DNA from: Cyanosarcina radialis HA8281-LM2
Lineage (GTDB): Bacteria > Cyanobacteriota > Cyanobacteriia > Cyanobacteriales > CCAP-1448
Assembly: GCA_019359615.1 (NCBI GenBank)
Contig: JAHHHA010000027.1
Location: 1 to 64,000 of the forward strand
DNA length: 64,000 bases
Direction: 5' to 3'
In this document: one piece after another, positions 34,895 through 43,314 of the stretch
Position numbering within the stretch: the first letter of the stretch is position 1
Layout: each line of letters begins with the position of its first letter
Made by a program: the position numbers and the translations under genes
Notes under the pieces: model-generated
What the model was told of the DNA's origin: nothing
The model's input: the letters and a program-made list of their open reading frames with translations, nothing else
Database searches by the model: none

Positions 34895-34922
34895 GTACGG
34901 GCGCAATCCTTTGCGCCCGTAC
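34895..34922. repeat. GTACGGGCGCAA perfect palindrome
   Basis: Twelve-base perfect arms (GTACGGGCGCAA / TTGCGCCCGTAC) with a TCCT loop. It lies 45 bases past the stop of the Ap4A phosphorylase gene and could act as its terminator, though no T-run follows. A degenerate GTAGGGGC...GCCCGTAC relative lies at 32918-32993. Confidence 0.7.
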
Positions 34923-34967
34923 AGAAGTGAGTAGTTAATTTTCCCTCTACTTCTTTCCCTCATTCCC

Positions 34968-35864
34968 TCACAGCGATCGCCCGACATTTTGAAGTACCTT
35001 TAGAGGAGTACAATCTTTCAAAATTTGCATTTGCTGGCGATCTTTTACCAACAAAGCCCCAGCAAAACCCAAGGAATTGACTGAAATTGACTGAAAACTC
35101 TCATGAGATCGCGGCACGATTATCATCCATTCCCTCGTTGCCAGCAGGTTATAAGCCCCTGCTTTGGTTTCCGTCTCATCGAACAATTTCACCGCTTGTA
35201 AGAGAGTGCGATAAGTTTTGAGGCTAGAAGCAGCAGCGTCTAAGGGAGATGTTGGCCAACTATCATCTAGTCGGGCGACGGCGTGAACGAAAGGAAAATC
35301 TGCGATCGTGCCGATGTCGCGATCGAATTTAGCTGTAGCCAGTAGAGGAGCGATCGGGATTTGGGGTATTTCTGGTGCTAGCGGTAAGGGTACTAATTGC
35401 AAATGCTTGTGTCTTTGACTGGCACCAGCCGTTTTTCCAGAGTTGTAGAATGCCAATCCCTCATATTCAGCCAAGCACGATCGCATGGCCTGAAAATCTT
35501 CTAAGGTAAGCAGGCTTTCTTGTTCTTCAAACTCCCGCGTCACGATTAACAGGTGGTAGTCAACTACATTAAATTTATTCAGCAAACATAGATGAGTCTC
35601 AGAAATGTCGGTCACGAATAAATCTGGTTCGTATGGCAGGAAGGGATTGAAATCTTTAGGTTTAGCGGTTTCTTGCTGTTGCTTAGCTTCTTGCTTGCGT
35701 ACTAAGTTGGATAAAATTCGCACCAGAAACCGAATGCCATTCTGCTCGACGAATTCGTATTCCGTGGGAATAGGCTGAAGTGCCCCACATTGCAAGGCGC
35801 GATCGGTTCGATCGATGACGCTAGCACGCAATGTGCCTGGTGTGAATAACCTCAATTGATTCAT
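34968..35864 (-). CDS. Ap4A phosphorylase / ATP adenylyltransferase-like protein
   Basis: A HIT-superfamily nucleotide phosphorylase of 298 residues that splits diadenosine tetraphosphate. The N-terminal part has the conserved NPFLPYEPDLFV, then NKFNVVDYHLLIVTREFEEQ, and the catalytic histidine triad variant SQRHKHLQLVPLP (H-x-H-x-Q), with Tyr/Asn of YNSGKTAGASQ nearby. The C-terminal end has YNLLATREWMIIVPRS. The frame opens ten codons earlier; MNQLRLF at 35864 is chosen because residues before it look unrelated. Monocistronic. Confidence 0.92.
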   Translation of the reverse strand: MNQLRLFTPGTLRASVIDRTDRALQCGALQPIPTEYEFVEQNGIRFLVRILSNLVRKQEAKQQQETAKPKDFNPFLPYEPDLFVTDISETHLCLLNKFNVVDYHLLIVTREFEEQESLLTLEDFQAMRSCLAEYEGLAFYNSGKTAGASQRHKHLQLVPLPLAPEIPQIPIAPLLATAKFDRDIGTIADFPFVHAVARLDDSWPTSPLDAAASSLKTYRTLLQAVKLFDETETKAGAYNLLATREWMIIVPRSHESFQSISVNSLGFAGALLVKDRQQMQILKDCTPLKVLQNVGRSL

Positions 35865-36046
35865 AAGCGAGCGAGAGACGGGGAAATCGGGCAAGTGGGA
35901 GACAGGAAAATTCTACCTCCTACCTTCTAACTTCTGAACTTTGCTTGGCATTTAGAGAAATTTTTTGCAAGTTTGCGGAATCTGTTTTGTGGTACGTGTA
36001 GCACTTAATATCACAATTTCGCCAAATTAGTTAAGGAGATTTTGAC

Positions 36047-36295
36047 ATGAAATTAACTCCTATTTTTTTAGGGATTAGTGTAGCGGCAACTACTCTCAGT
36101 TTGAGCTTTGCCAATCCTGCTAAAGCAGGTGATATCCAATCGTTCGATAGCAGCAGCCACACGGCTAAGACCTTTAAAGTTAAAAAGAAAAAGTGTTTCT
36201 TCAAACGCTTCTACGTTAAAGGTCACTACAGACACGGACGCTACATCCGTCCCCACTACGTTGTCAGAAAAGTTTGTAAGTTCGTCCGCCACTAA
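36047..36295 (+). CDS. Small secreted basic protein
   Basis: An 82-residue product with a clear signal peptide (MKLTPIFLGISVAATTLSLS then ANPAKAGD). The mature 54 residues are very basic and aromatic: FKVKKKKCFFKRFYVKGHYR, HGRYIRPHYVVRKVC, with two cysteines that could pair. AAGGAG lies 10 bases before the ATG, so it is well expressed in principle, and a perfect hairpin terminator follows at 36389. Many cyanobacteria encode similar short HGRYI-containing proteins without assigned function. Cationic antimicrobial or cell-wall binding roles are possible but untested. Confidence 0.75.
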   Translation: MKLTPIFLGISVAATTLSLSFANPAKAGDIQSFDSSSHTAKTFKVKKKKCFFKRFYVKGHYRHGRYIRPHYVVRKVCKFVRH

Positions 36296-36388
36296 GGTCG
36301 GTACTGGCTAACAGTTAGTTGTTGGTTAATGTTGAATTTAATAGCAACTATTGACAACATTTCCATGTGTAACAGTTACATTAAATAT

Positions 36389-36412
36389 CACCCCTAGAGC
36401 GCTCTAGGGGTG
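36389..36412 (+). terminator. Perfect 24-bp hairpin after the small basic protein gene
   Basis: CACCCCTAGAGC / GCTCTAGGGGTG, twelve paired bases, followed on the plus strand by TTGTTGTTAATGG, a moderately T-rich tail. It is 94 bases after the stop of the 36047-36295 gene and probably ends its transcript. Confidence 0.75.
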
Positions 36413-36496
36413 TTGTTGTTAATGGCTAAGGAACAGATTGTTTTTTACAATGGTGTTATCAAATCTCGTAACCGCAAACACCAATCCCGATCGGAC

Positions 36497-36970
36497 ATGG
36501 ATCTAGACCAACAAATTCGAGAACTAATCGAGCAAGCACCTCAAGATGGTGTCACACCCCAAGGGGTAGCAGCGATCGCACCCGTACTCAAGCTCTTGGC
36601 TGGTAGGATGCGACAGACCGATTATTACGTCCTGCAAACTCTAGATCGAGATTGGGTAGTCACGACTCTGAGCAATCGGCAGCAACCAGAAGTGGAAAAG
36701 AATGTGGTTTATGCCTTTGCCACTCTCAAAGATGCCATCAAGTTTCAGCGATCGCCGTCTGGGAAAATTGTTGGCTTCCAGGTGCCGATCGTTCATATTT
36801 TGTTTCAGCTGCTAGCGATGAATACTGTCGATAGCTTAATCGCGTTCGATCGCCCTGGCAACCTAGTATCCGGTACAGAAATCCGCCGCCAAGACTTGCA
36901 ACATTTAATCGAGATCCAAATCCAACAGCAGCGATCGCCTTCAAGAAATATCCCTCCAGATATTGCTTGA
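36497..36970 (+). CDS. Conserved cyanobacterial protein, unknown function
   Basis: From the ATG at 36497 the product is 157 residues: DLDQQIRELIEQAPQDGVTP, VLKLLAGRMRQTDYYVLQTLDRDWVVTTLSNR, AFATLKDAIKFQ and an acidic and polar C-terminus rich in Gln. No membrane segment. The frame opens at 36410, but that start lies in the terminator tail of the previous gene; ATG 36422 is also possible. I recognise the style as a conserved cyanobacterial hypothetical but not a named domain. Confidence 0.65.
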   Translation: MDLDQQIRELIEQAPQDGVTPQGVAAIAPVLKLLAGRMRQTDYYVLQTLDRDWVVTTLSNRQQPEVEKNVVYAFATLKDAIKFQRSPSGKIVGFQVPIVHILFQLLAMNTVDSLIAFDRPGNLVSGTEIRRQDLQHLIEIQIQQQRSPSRNIPPDIA

Positions 36971-37013
36971 TACCATCGTCAGTGATTTTGCCCGCTGCTT
37001 TAGCATTAGGTAG

Positions 37014-37075
37014 GGTGCGTTAGACGGCGATAACCTTTGCTTTGACCGAAATTAAACGATCCGTCGTAACGCACC
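37014..37075. repeat. GGTGCGTTA...TAACGCACC inverted repeat
   Basis: Nine-base perfect arms (37014-37022 and 37067-37075), with a further inner pairing (GACGGCGAT / GATCCGTCG). This is a common cyanobacterial intergenic palindrome located between two convergent genes. Confidence 0.7.
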
Positions 37076-37121
37076 GCTTTAGGTGAAACACGCTAGTAGA
37101 AGTTGTCAACCAAAATTAACT

Positions 37122-37655
37122 TTAGAACTGATTGGTTTCTGGGGCCACGCCTGATTGGTTCAAGAAGAAGTTTTGGGCGGCTTGGTTTTGATAAATGCAA
37201 TTAATCTCTGGTTTATCCTCCAAAGTCCCCGTGTAGCCGAAAGTATTCATCCGCTGCTTGCACTCGCGTACTTGGTCGTTATTTACCAGTTTCCTTTGCT
37301 CTAAAATCGACCAGTTATTGCTGCGCAGCACGCAACCGGGACGCATTTGGGGTTGAGAAATATAGACGTTAAACGGGTTGAGCGTCACGAATAGGCGGGC
37401 ATCCATCACCATCGCACTAGCGCCAAACTGAACGCAAAGTTCTGGGTTGGGGGCGGCGCGATCGATCGCATCGCGGGAAGCCACGTTTTCGGGGCTGCTA
37501 GTGGCAACCGAACTAAAAAACATCCCAAATCCAATCCCAATCACCAAGGCAGCAGCGACAATGAATAGGGAAGCGTAGTTAAAGGGAGATGATTTGGGGG
37601 GAGCCGAAGATGCTCTGGTGTCTCTAGGGTCGGAGTACCTGTTTTTGCGTCTCAT
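37122..37655 (-). CDS. DUF3172 membrane protein
   Basis: A 177-residue cyanobacterial protein with one N-terminal membrane segment (ASLFIVAAALVIGIGFGMFF) after a basic, polar start. The periplasmic or lumenal part has the DUF3172 signature NPELCVQFGASAMVMDARLF, NPFNVYISQPQMRPGCVLR, NNWSILEQRKLVN and CKQRMNTFGYTGTLEDKPEI, with four cysteines. Function unknown. Family call rests on the recognisable NPFNVYISQPQMRPGCVLR block. Confidence 0.85.
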   Translation of the reverse strand: MRRKNRYSDPRDTRASSAPPKSSPFNYASLFIVAAALVIGIGFGMFFSSVATSSPENVASRDAIDRAAPNPELCVQFGASAMVMDARLFVTLNPFNVYISQPQMRPGCVLRSNNWSILEQRKLVNNDQVRECKQRMNTFGYTGTLEDKPEINCIYQNQAAQNFFLNQSGVAPETNQF

Positions 37656-37769
37656 ATTTGCCAGTTAGAATCGATTTAGAAGTTGCAATCGCTGCCGTCC
37701 TCTTCTAGTATGCCCAAAGAGAGCGTCATTTGACAGGGCCCATAAGAATAGCTATATATCATCGATCCT

Positions 37770-38576
37770 GTGAATAAAACCATCAACAGCTTGCAGTTAC
37801 AAACTCTCTTTGCTGACATTCTTACCGTATTTTGGGGAGATTGGTTAGAACTACGCGCTCGGATTTGGCAAATTGCCGCTTCTGGGCTGGTTTCTCCTTT
37901 AATCTACATTTTAGCTTTTGGCTTGGGCTTGGGTAGCTCGATTAAGCCAGGAGCCGGAATTAGTGGCAGCTACAGCAATTACCTGGAATTCATTTTGCCG
38001 GGAATGGTGGGGTTATCTTCCATGGTAATTAGCTTTGGGGGTACGACTTTTTCGATTTGCGGCGATCGCTTGTTTAGTAAAACTTTTGAAGAGATGTTGT
38101 TGCTACCTTTGCACCCTCTGGCTCTGTATTTAGGCAAGATGCTCTCTGGAGTAGTGCGGGGATTGATGACATCGGCGGCGGTGATTTTGGTGGCGATCTT
38201 ATTTACAGGCAAAATAGGCAGTTTTCTCCATCCCGGTTTTTTGCTGCTGCTGGTGCTCAATTGTGCCGTTTTTGCTGGTTTGGGAGTAATTGTCGGCTTG
38301 AGCGTGCGATCGCTTGAAGGTGTTGGCATTTACAACAACTTTTTGATCGTCCCGATGTCTTTTCTTGGCGCTACCTTTTTCGATCCCGCTAACCTGCCAG
38401 TAGCTCTCAAAACGATCGTCTACCTGTTGCCTTTAACTTATACCAGCATCGGCCTGAGATCTATTGCTTACTTACCGCAAGCGCCCTTTCCTTGGCAGTC
38501 AGTAGCGGTATTGTTAGTAGTCGCGATCGCTCTAGCCTTTTGGGGAGCCTATCTGTTTGCTAGCCAACAAGATTGA
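37770..38576 (+). CDS. ABC-2 type transporter permease
   Basis: A 268-residue six-helix permease: WLELRARIWQIAASGLVSPL, the large first loop, YLEFILPGMVGLSSMVIS, then LLLPLHPLALYLGKMLSGVV and the last helices (VAVLLVVAIALAFWGAYLFA). The pattern E...PG after TM2 is diagnostic of the ABC-2 (NodJ/DrrB-like) group. The partner ATPase is not adjacent, upstream or downstream. The start is a GTG at 37770 with no clear ribosome site, so another start is possible. Confidence 0.85.
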   Translation: MNKTINSLQLQTLFADILTVFWGDWLELRARIWQIAASGLVSPLIYILAFGLGLGSSIKPGAGISGSYSNYLEFILPGMVGLSSMVISFGGTTFSICGDRLFSKTFEEMLLLPLHPLALYLGKMLSGVVRGLMTSAAVILVAILFTGKIGSFLHPGFLLLLVLNCAVFAGLGVIVGLSVRSLEGVGIYNNFLIVPMSFLGATFFDPANLPVALKTIVYLLPLTYTSIGLRSIAYLPQAPFPWQSVAVLLVVAIALAFWGAYLFASQQD

Positions 38577-38620
38577 GTAATAAGTAATAAGTAACAAGTA
38601 ATAAGTAACAAGTAATACTC
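38577..38620. repeat. TAATAAG/TAACAAG heptamer array
   Basis: Six consecutive heptamers (TAATAAG or TAACAAG), beginning at the stop region of the ABC permease gene. Confidence 0.85.
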
Positions 38621-38679
38621 CCTGCCCGCCAAAAGAGTATAGAAAAAGGTAAAATGACTGAAAAGAGAAGAAGAAAACC

Positions 38680-38823
38680 ATGAATCTGAGCCAAAGATTG
38701 AGATTAGTCAGCCTAGATAAACAGCAGTGGCAACGACTATATTATAGAAATCAGCAAGCGTATATCCGGCAGAAATTTATGGCGATTGATTGCAGGAGGG
38801 AGGGCGCGATCGAGGCACTTTAG
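38680..38823 (+). pseudogene. N-terminal remnant of a helix-turn-helix/transposase gene
   Basis: MNLSQRLRLVSLDKQQWQRL, then YYRNQQAYIRQKFMAIDCRR and a stop after 47 codons. The leader resembles the start of IS630-type transposase/helix-turn-helix proteins of cyanobacteria (family recall, weak). The continuation of the domain is absent. It lies next to a MITE-like repeat in the 38577-38994 gap. Confidence 0.45.
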
Positions 38824-38854
38824 CCGATCGCGCTCGGAGTTATAATTACAAATA

Positions 38855-38977
38855 ATATCAAATCCTCTTAGCAAAAGTCGGTTTCCCCTCACCCCGCCCT
38901 GACGGGCACCCCTCTCCCGCGGGAGAGGGGTTGGGGGTGAGGGTATGATTCATGCTTTTAATAACCGGATTTAATAT
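38855..38977. repeat. MITE-like palindromic element, copy C
   Basis: Termini ATATCAAATCC and GGATTTAATAT (perfect 10 of 11) bracket 123 bp with the same core as copy A (CCCCTCACCCC ... CCCGCGGGAGAGGGGTTGGGG). It lies 18 bases from the GH116 stop codon. Confidence 0.75.
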
Positions 38978-38994
38978 AAGATCGTACGATCGCT

Positions 38995-41436
38995 TTAGAT
39001 ACTGAAATCCAACATTCTTTGGTAAATTGCCCAAATTGCCATGGCTCGCAAGTAGTGGCTAGCCCGGAAAGTTCCAGCAGCAGTAATAGCTTCTGGCGTG
39101 CGAAATTGTAAGCCGTTGTTGTAAATTTGTTGCACTACAGCTTCAGTTATTTCTAATGCTTCCTCCTTCATTCCCATTTGTAATAGAAAAGCTGCTATGC
39201 CAAAGTTAATTCCCGTCCAAACTTCTAATGGATGAGTGGCATCGGGATTGGCTGGCAACCCATCGGATTTAACGCCGTTAGCTACACCAATAGCAGAGCG
39301 ATCGCTTCTGGAATTGAACTTAATAAAACAAGCTTCGTAGATCGTTTTTAGAGCCGATTTAGTGCATTCTTCGGGAACGATATCGGGTAATTCTAACAGT
39401 CGGGCGTAAAACTGACCGCATAGTTGATCTGCCATGACGATATCCGAGCCGCTGGCGCTGTCGAGTTTATAGTATTGCCCGTTCCAAAGTTTATTTTGAT
39501 AGATTTCTCGCGCTGGTTCGAGCCAACTTTGATAAGTAGCGATCGCAGTTTTAATGTCGTCTACTTCGACACTTTCATCATTATCGATTAAGATTTGACC
39601 GATCGCGATCGCTGCTTCTAACGCTGCTATCCACAACCCGCCGCAATAAGCACTTACGCCTTCGAGTTGCCAGTCGTCAAATGTTTGATCGGGTGCGCCA
39701 GAATTTTCGGGAATGCCATCGTTATCTAGATCGAAAGTCTTGAGATAAGCCAGAGTTTTGACAATAGCAGGCCAGCATTCCGTTAAAAACTCCAGATCGT
39801 TGCTGCCCGTCATCAAGTAATCGCGGTAGACTTGCAAGACAAAATCGCAGGGCAAGTCTTTCCACAAGTTGCAATCTTGGTAGCTAGTGTAATTCGTCTT
39901 TTCCCACGGATGCTCGTTCGGTGCGCCCAAATCGTGAGGGGTAGCATCTTGCGCTTTGCGGATAGCGGGGGCTTTGTTATAACCGATAATTCGAGGAGTA
40001 TCGTCGCCCGTGGGAATCGCCCGCGCGTAAGCCTGCAATACAGCTTTTTCCAGTTTCGGCCACAGCATTAGCAGCGCAAAAGAACCATACAGCCTGACAT
40101 CCAAACTTTCATACCAGCGATAATCCAAGCACTCTAAGACGGCAAATTGCCCCACCGGATCGAGTTCCGAAGCCGCCGTCCACAGAGTACCGCCATCGGT
40201 GAGCACGTATAGCTCGTTAAACAGCGCCATTTTGAACCAATCGGGCAAATCCGATCGCTGTAAAATGGGCTGCTGCCACGCTTGAATCTGCTCTTGCCAC
40301 AGTTCGTCGTGTTTGAGCGCCGTGCGGACGATCGACCAGGCATTATTCCCAGTACGCCCGAAAAAGTCGGTGTAGCGGCGATAGTAATTAATATCGGGGG
40401 CAAATTCAGTTATCGGAAAGTCCCAAGCTAAAATAAACGGAATTTTGCGCGTTTTACCCGGACGGATAGTAAAGCGAATGGCGATCGCGATGGCAATTTG
40501 TTCCCCAGGATCGGCTGGGGTTTCGTCTTGTTTGTCGGGCAAGGAACCATCGGCAGCAAAGCAATCCCAAACCTCCGCGCCGTCTCCGGCAGGATTCCAG
40601 CGAGCGTGATAAAAGACTTCTAAGCTGGGATTGGCCGCAGTGGCGATCGCCCACTGTCCTTCGCCCTCTTTGACTTCATCGCCCAACCTGACGCGATCGA
40701 GCAAGCAGCCGACTCGGTGGTAATCGACGATCCACTGATTGAAATTACCCGTACTATCTCCCCACCGGGGCTGGTACTCGTAAACCGGACTGCCATCGTC
40801 TCTGACTTTTACCTGGGGAGTTTTAATCGCATTGGTAAACCAACCGACGCTATTTTGCCAAGTCAGCATGATACTGAGAGTAATCGGTGCATCGGTGGGA
40901 TTGTGAGCCGTCCACTCAAACATGGCCACGGGATAGCTGCTTTCTTGGTAATTCCCCGCCCAAATCGGCGAAAACTGCTCGCAAGTCAACTCTGCTTGAA
41001 ATACCCCTTCATAAACAAACCAACTGCGGGGGTAAAGCGCGTGATACGTCCCAGTCTGACTTCTGACTTCTGACTTCTGACTTCTGACTTCTGCTGGATA
41101 CCATTGCCAACTAGAGAGCGTACCATCCTCTGGCGGTGCGGTAGATAAAGCGTAGGCTTGAGGAGACGAATCACCAGCTTGCTCGAAGACGCTGAATTGA
41201 CAAGCAGGCAGACTTTTAAAGATATGTTCTCCACCATCGACGTGCCAAAGGTTGAAATCGCCTCGCGAGGAACGACCGATACAGCCAGCCCCAAAGCCAC
41301 CTAATGGCATCCCGTGCCAAGGGCCATCGTCGAGATTACTAGCGTAACGAACGGTGTATGGCCGCTCCCAACCTAAACCGATCGGGCGATTCCAAGTACA
41401 AGGAGGAATTTCAGGGCGAGAGGGTTGATAAATCAT
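38995..41436 (-). CDS. GH116 glucosidase (GBA2 / non-lysosomal glucosylceramidase-like)
   Basis: An 813-residue beta-glucosidase family protein. The N-terminal beta-sandwich begins with GMPLGGFGAGCIGRSSRGDF, a family signature. The catalytic (alpha/alpha)6 barrel has the nucleophile region AVLECLDYRWYESLDVRLYG and the acid/base region GAPDQTFDDWQ, SAYCGGLWIAALEA, both very close to human GBA2. Likely substrates are beta-glucosides or glucosyl lipids. No signal peptide, so cytoplasmic. A heptamer array (41057-41091) lies inside the frame, inserting EVRSQKSEVRSQ-type residues at about position 116-129, in a loop of the N-terminal domain. The protein is otherwise intact. Confidence 0.93.
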   Translation of the reverse strand: MIYQPSRPEIPPCTWNRPIGLGWERPYTVRYASNLDDGPWHGMPLGGFGAGCIGRSSRGDFNLWHVDGGEHIFKSLPACQFSVFEQAGDSSPQAYALSTAPPEDGTLSSWQWYPAEVRSQKSEVRSQTGTYHALYPRSWFVYEGVFQAELTCEQFSPIWAGNYQESSYPVAMFEWTAHNPTDAPITLSIMLTWQNSVGWFTNAIKTPQVKVRDDGSPVYEYQPRWGDSTGNFNQWIVDYHRVGCLLDRVRLGDEVKEGEGQWAIATAANPSLEVFYHARWNPAGDGAEVWDCFAADGSLPDKQDETPADPGEQIAIAIAIRFTIRPGKTRKIPFILAWDFPITEFAPDINYYRRYTDFFGRTGNNAWSIVRTALKHDELWQEQIQAWQQPILQRSDLPDWFKMALFNELYVLTDGGTLWTAASELDPVGQFAVLECLDYRWYESLDVRLYGSFALLMLWPKLEKAVLQAYARAIPTGDDTPRIIGYNKAPAIRKAQDATPHDLGAPNEHPWEKTNYTSYQDCNLWKDLPCDFVLQVYRDYLMTGSNDLEFLTECWPAIVKTLAYLKTFDLDNDGIPENSGAPDQTFDDWQLEGVSAYCGGLWIAALEAAIAIGQILIDNDESVEVDDIKTAIATYQSWLEPAREIYQNKLWNGQYYKLDSASGSDIVMADQLCGQFYARLLELPDIVPEECTKSALKTIYEACFIKFNSRSDRSAIGVANGVKSDGLPANPDATHPLEVWTGINFGIAAFLLQMGMKEEALEITEAVVQQIYNNGLQFRTPEAITAAGTFRASHYLRAMAIWAIYQRMLDFSI
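41057..41091. repeat. TGACTTC heptamer array inside the GH116 coding sequence
   Basis: Five tandem TGACTTC units, translated on the minus strand as repeating (S)EVRSQK. Because 7 is not a multiple of 3, only changes of three units keep the frame. The same unit occurs outside genes at 45221-45247. Confidence 0.9.
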
Positions 41437-41453
41437 CGAGAATTATGAATTTT

Positions 41454-41481
41454 GGGCATGGGGCATAGGGCATGGGGCATA
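41454..41481. repeat. GGGCATG/GGGCATA heptamer array
   Basis: Four GGGCATG/GGGCATA units upstream of the GH116 start. Related arrays at 17236-17268 and 47101-47152. Confidence 0.85.
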
Positions 41482-41535
41482 GATTAATTCTCCACGTCCC
41501 CTCTTGCCCTCTCCTATGTTGGGCGATCGACTATT

Positions 41536-42168
41536 TTATCGATCTTCGAGAGTCGATGGGGAGTAATTATCTTCTGAATAATCTAAATCCTCGTCATCTT
41601 CATAGTGCTGGGAGGAGTTAGAGGAACTGTTGGCGTAAAAAGACGATCGATCGCTTCTTAATTGTCGATCGCGCAGCGTTTCTGGCGGAGAATCGATAGA
41701 AATCTCGTCGTTTTGAGGAACCCCTAGCTCTGAGGCTGGAACTCGGCTGTGACGAACTTCTAAGGCGTTTCTGCTAGGCGGCAGGCGATCGCGTCGTCCG
41801 GAATTCGGTCGCTTCCAAGTTTGCCACGCCGCTCGCACTCCAGCAAATAGGCTGCGAGTCGTTACCTGGGCTTTTTGAGCCTGCTTCTTAGCGCCGCTGA
41901 CGCTGCGATCGACTTGTTTGACGACTTGAGAGGCACTTTTGACCCCTTCATTAACTTCATCGGTCAAGTCGCTGATTTCCATGCCCGTCAACCGGATCGC
42001 CTCTAAAGTGGAAGGCAATTCGCGATTGAGAGTATCGAATAACTTTTCGGCGCTGCGAGCCGCACGAGCTAATTCTTGCAACGCTGGCAATGCTGCCACC
42101 AACAGAGCAGTTAAACTAACTGCTACCAGTAAAATCGACAATCCCAACCAAAAAATAGGTTCGTTCAC
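41536..42168 (-). CDS. DUF948-like membrane protein
   Basis: A 210-residue protein with an N-terminal membrane helix (FWLGLSILLVAVSLTALLVAALP), then a helical region (LQELARAARSAEKLFDTLNR, MEISDLTDEVNEGVKSASQVVKQVDRSV) of DUF948 type, and a long polar, disordered C-terminus with a very acidic end (YEDDEDLDYSEDNY). Followed by a YtxH gene and another small membrane gene in the same direction; DUF948 and YtxH proteins are often neighbours and are linked to general stress in Firmicutes. Role here unknown. Confidence 0.8.
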   Translation of the reverse strand: MNEPIFWLGLSILLVAVSLTALLVAALPALQELARAARSAEKLFDTLNRELPSTLEAIRLTGMEISDLTDEVNEGVKSASQVVKQVDRSVSGAKKQAQKAQVTTRSLFAGVRAAWQTWKRPNSGRRDRLPPSRNALEVRHSRVPASELGVPQNDEISIDSPPETLRDRQLRSDRSSFYANSSSNSSQHYEDDEDLDYSEDNYSPSTLEDR

Positions 42169-42424
42169 TACTCTTGCGCCTATAGCAGGTCATACCAATT
42201 CGCAATTTTCAATTCGCAGTTGGCAATTAATACCCCACAACTGAAGTTGTTGGCTCTGAAATCGAGGCTTCGCAGTTGTTTTTTTCCATAAATGGATTTA
42301 GATCGATTACCTGGCATCATTACTACAAATCTCTCCCCCTGCTCCCATAATCCCCCTGCCTCTCCTGCTTGACATCTGTAGCAAAATTCAAGAGAAACGA
42401 TATTAGGGGCTTGTCACGTTCTTC

Positions 42425-42472
42425 AATTGCGAATTGCGAATTACGAATTGCCAATTGTTTCGGTCATCGCCT
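42425..42472 (-). repeat. Stop-proximal heptamer element (copy 3)
   Basis: On the minus strand GGCGATGACCGAAACAATTG is followed by GCAATTC heptamers. It is 18 bases downstream of the YtxH stop. The gap 42169-42490 contains otherwise only low-complexity pieces. Confidence 0.8.
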
Positions 42473-42490
42473 ATGCTCTCTCATTTTCGC

Positions 42491-42844
42491 TTAATTCCGA
42501 TAATCTGAAACTCCAGGACGCGATTCGCTAGGAGTTTGAGCTTTACCATTTTTTAGCACTTGGCGTTCTTGCTGGGTGGCTTCCATGCCAGCAGCGATCG
42601 CATCTTGCAAGCGGTTAAGGGTTTGCTCCCACTTTTGGATAGCCGAAGCCGAGAGCCGTTCGGCTTGAATTTGGACGCTACTCGATAGATCTTCGGCTAG
42701 TTCCGGTAGAGCTTCGGCAGATTTTTTTAACAGTTGCCTGGTTTCTCGCCCCGCTCGCGGAGCCGCCAGTAGCCCAGCGATCGTCCCCATCGCCGCGCCC
42801 AGCAACAGTCCACCAATAAACGAGCTATCACCTTTTTTTGACAT
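42491..42844 (-). CDS. YtxH-domain protein
   Basis: A 117-residue protein starting SKKGDSSFIGGLLLGAAMGTIAGLLAAPRAGRETR, the typical YtxH glycine-rich membrane segment followed by an APRAGRETR motif. The rest is helical with LPELAEDLSSSVQIQAERLS. YtxH proteins are small stress-associated membrane proteins of unknown activity. It lies between the DUF948 gene and a further small membrane protein gene, all on the minus strand. Confidence 0.88.
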   Translation of the reverse strand: MSKKGDSSFIGGLLLGAAMGTIAGLLAAPRAGRETRQLLKKSAEALPELAEDLSSSVQIQAERLSASAIQKWEQTLNRLQDAIAAGMEATQQERQVLKNGKAQTPSESRPGVSDYRN

Positions 42845-42914
42845 CTTCTAATTTCTTCTCTTCAATTCCAATTGTAGGCAGTCTGTGGGGTTAATCCCAA
42901 ATCCGATAACTGGC

Positions 42915-43238
42915 TTAAAAAAAGTTTTTTCTGAGTTTAGTCTGGGGCCATTTCGACTGCCGAATTTTTTGGGCAACAGTCAACCCAAGCAAAATTCTCT
43001 CGATAGCTTGGAAAATCGCGGGGCGTTGCTGGTATTGATTCGTCAGCCAATTAGCGCCTTTTTGTCCCTTAAGAATGATATGGGGAGCCGGATGCAGAAC
43101 GTTATGAGTATTTCGTTCGGCAAGAATTAAGGCTTTGGTGACACGAGCCAATTGCTTTCGTACTTTACCCATTTGCCAAGCCATAGCCAAACATATAAGC
43201 GCGATCGAGAAATTGAGAACTACGACAATTGTTACCAT
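42915..43238 (-). CDS. Conserved cyanobacterial membrane protein
   Basis: From the ATG at 43238 the product has 107 residues: one N-terminal membrane helix (MVTIVVVLNFSIALICLAMAW), then a basic cytoplasmic part (MGKVRKQLARVTKALILAER) and ERILLGLTVAQKIRQSKW. The frame runs upstream for 19 codons through an octamer array (43263-43313), which I take to be noncoding. Part of the DUF948-YtxH group of small membrane genes; function unknown. Confidence 0.7.
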   Translation of the reverse strand: MVTIVVVLNFSIALICLAMAWQMGKVRKQLARVTKALILAERNTHNVLHPAPHIILKGQKGANWLTNQYQQRPAIFQAIERILLGLTVAQKIRQSKWPQTKLRKNFF

Positions 43239-43262
43239 CTTTAACTCTCCATCTGTTCGCTG

Positions 43263-43313
43263 TCTCCCCATCTCCCCATCTCCCCATCTCCCCATCTCCC
43301 CATCTCCCCATCT
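43263..43313. repeat. ATCTCCCC octamer array
   Basis: Six tandem ATCTCCCC units between bioB and the small membrane gene, the complement of the GATGGGGA array at 3901-3934. Confidence 0.9.
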
Positions 43314-43314
43314 C

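Noticed and set aside
34895..34922. GTACGGGCGCAA palindrome as an origin or attachment site
   Set aside because: It resembles common dispersed cyanobacterial palindromes, with a degenerate copy at 32918-32993, and no integrase or dnaA boxes are nearby.
40134..40654. Open frames inside the GH116 gene
   Set aside because: Alternate frames of a conserved glycosidase; low-quality composition and no start signals.
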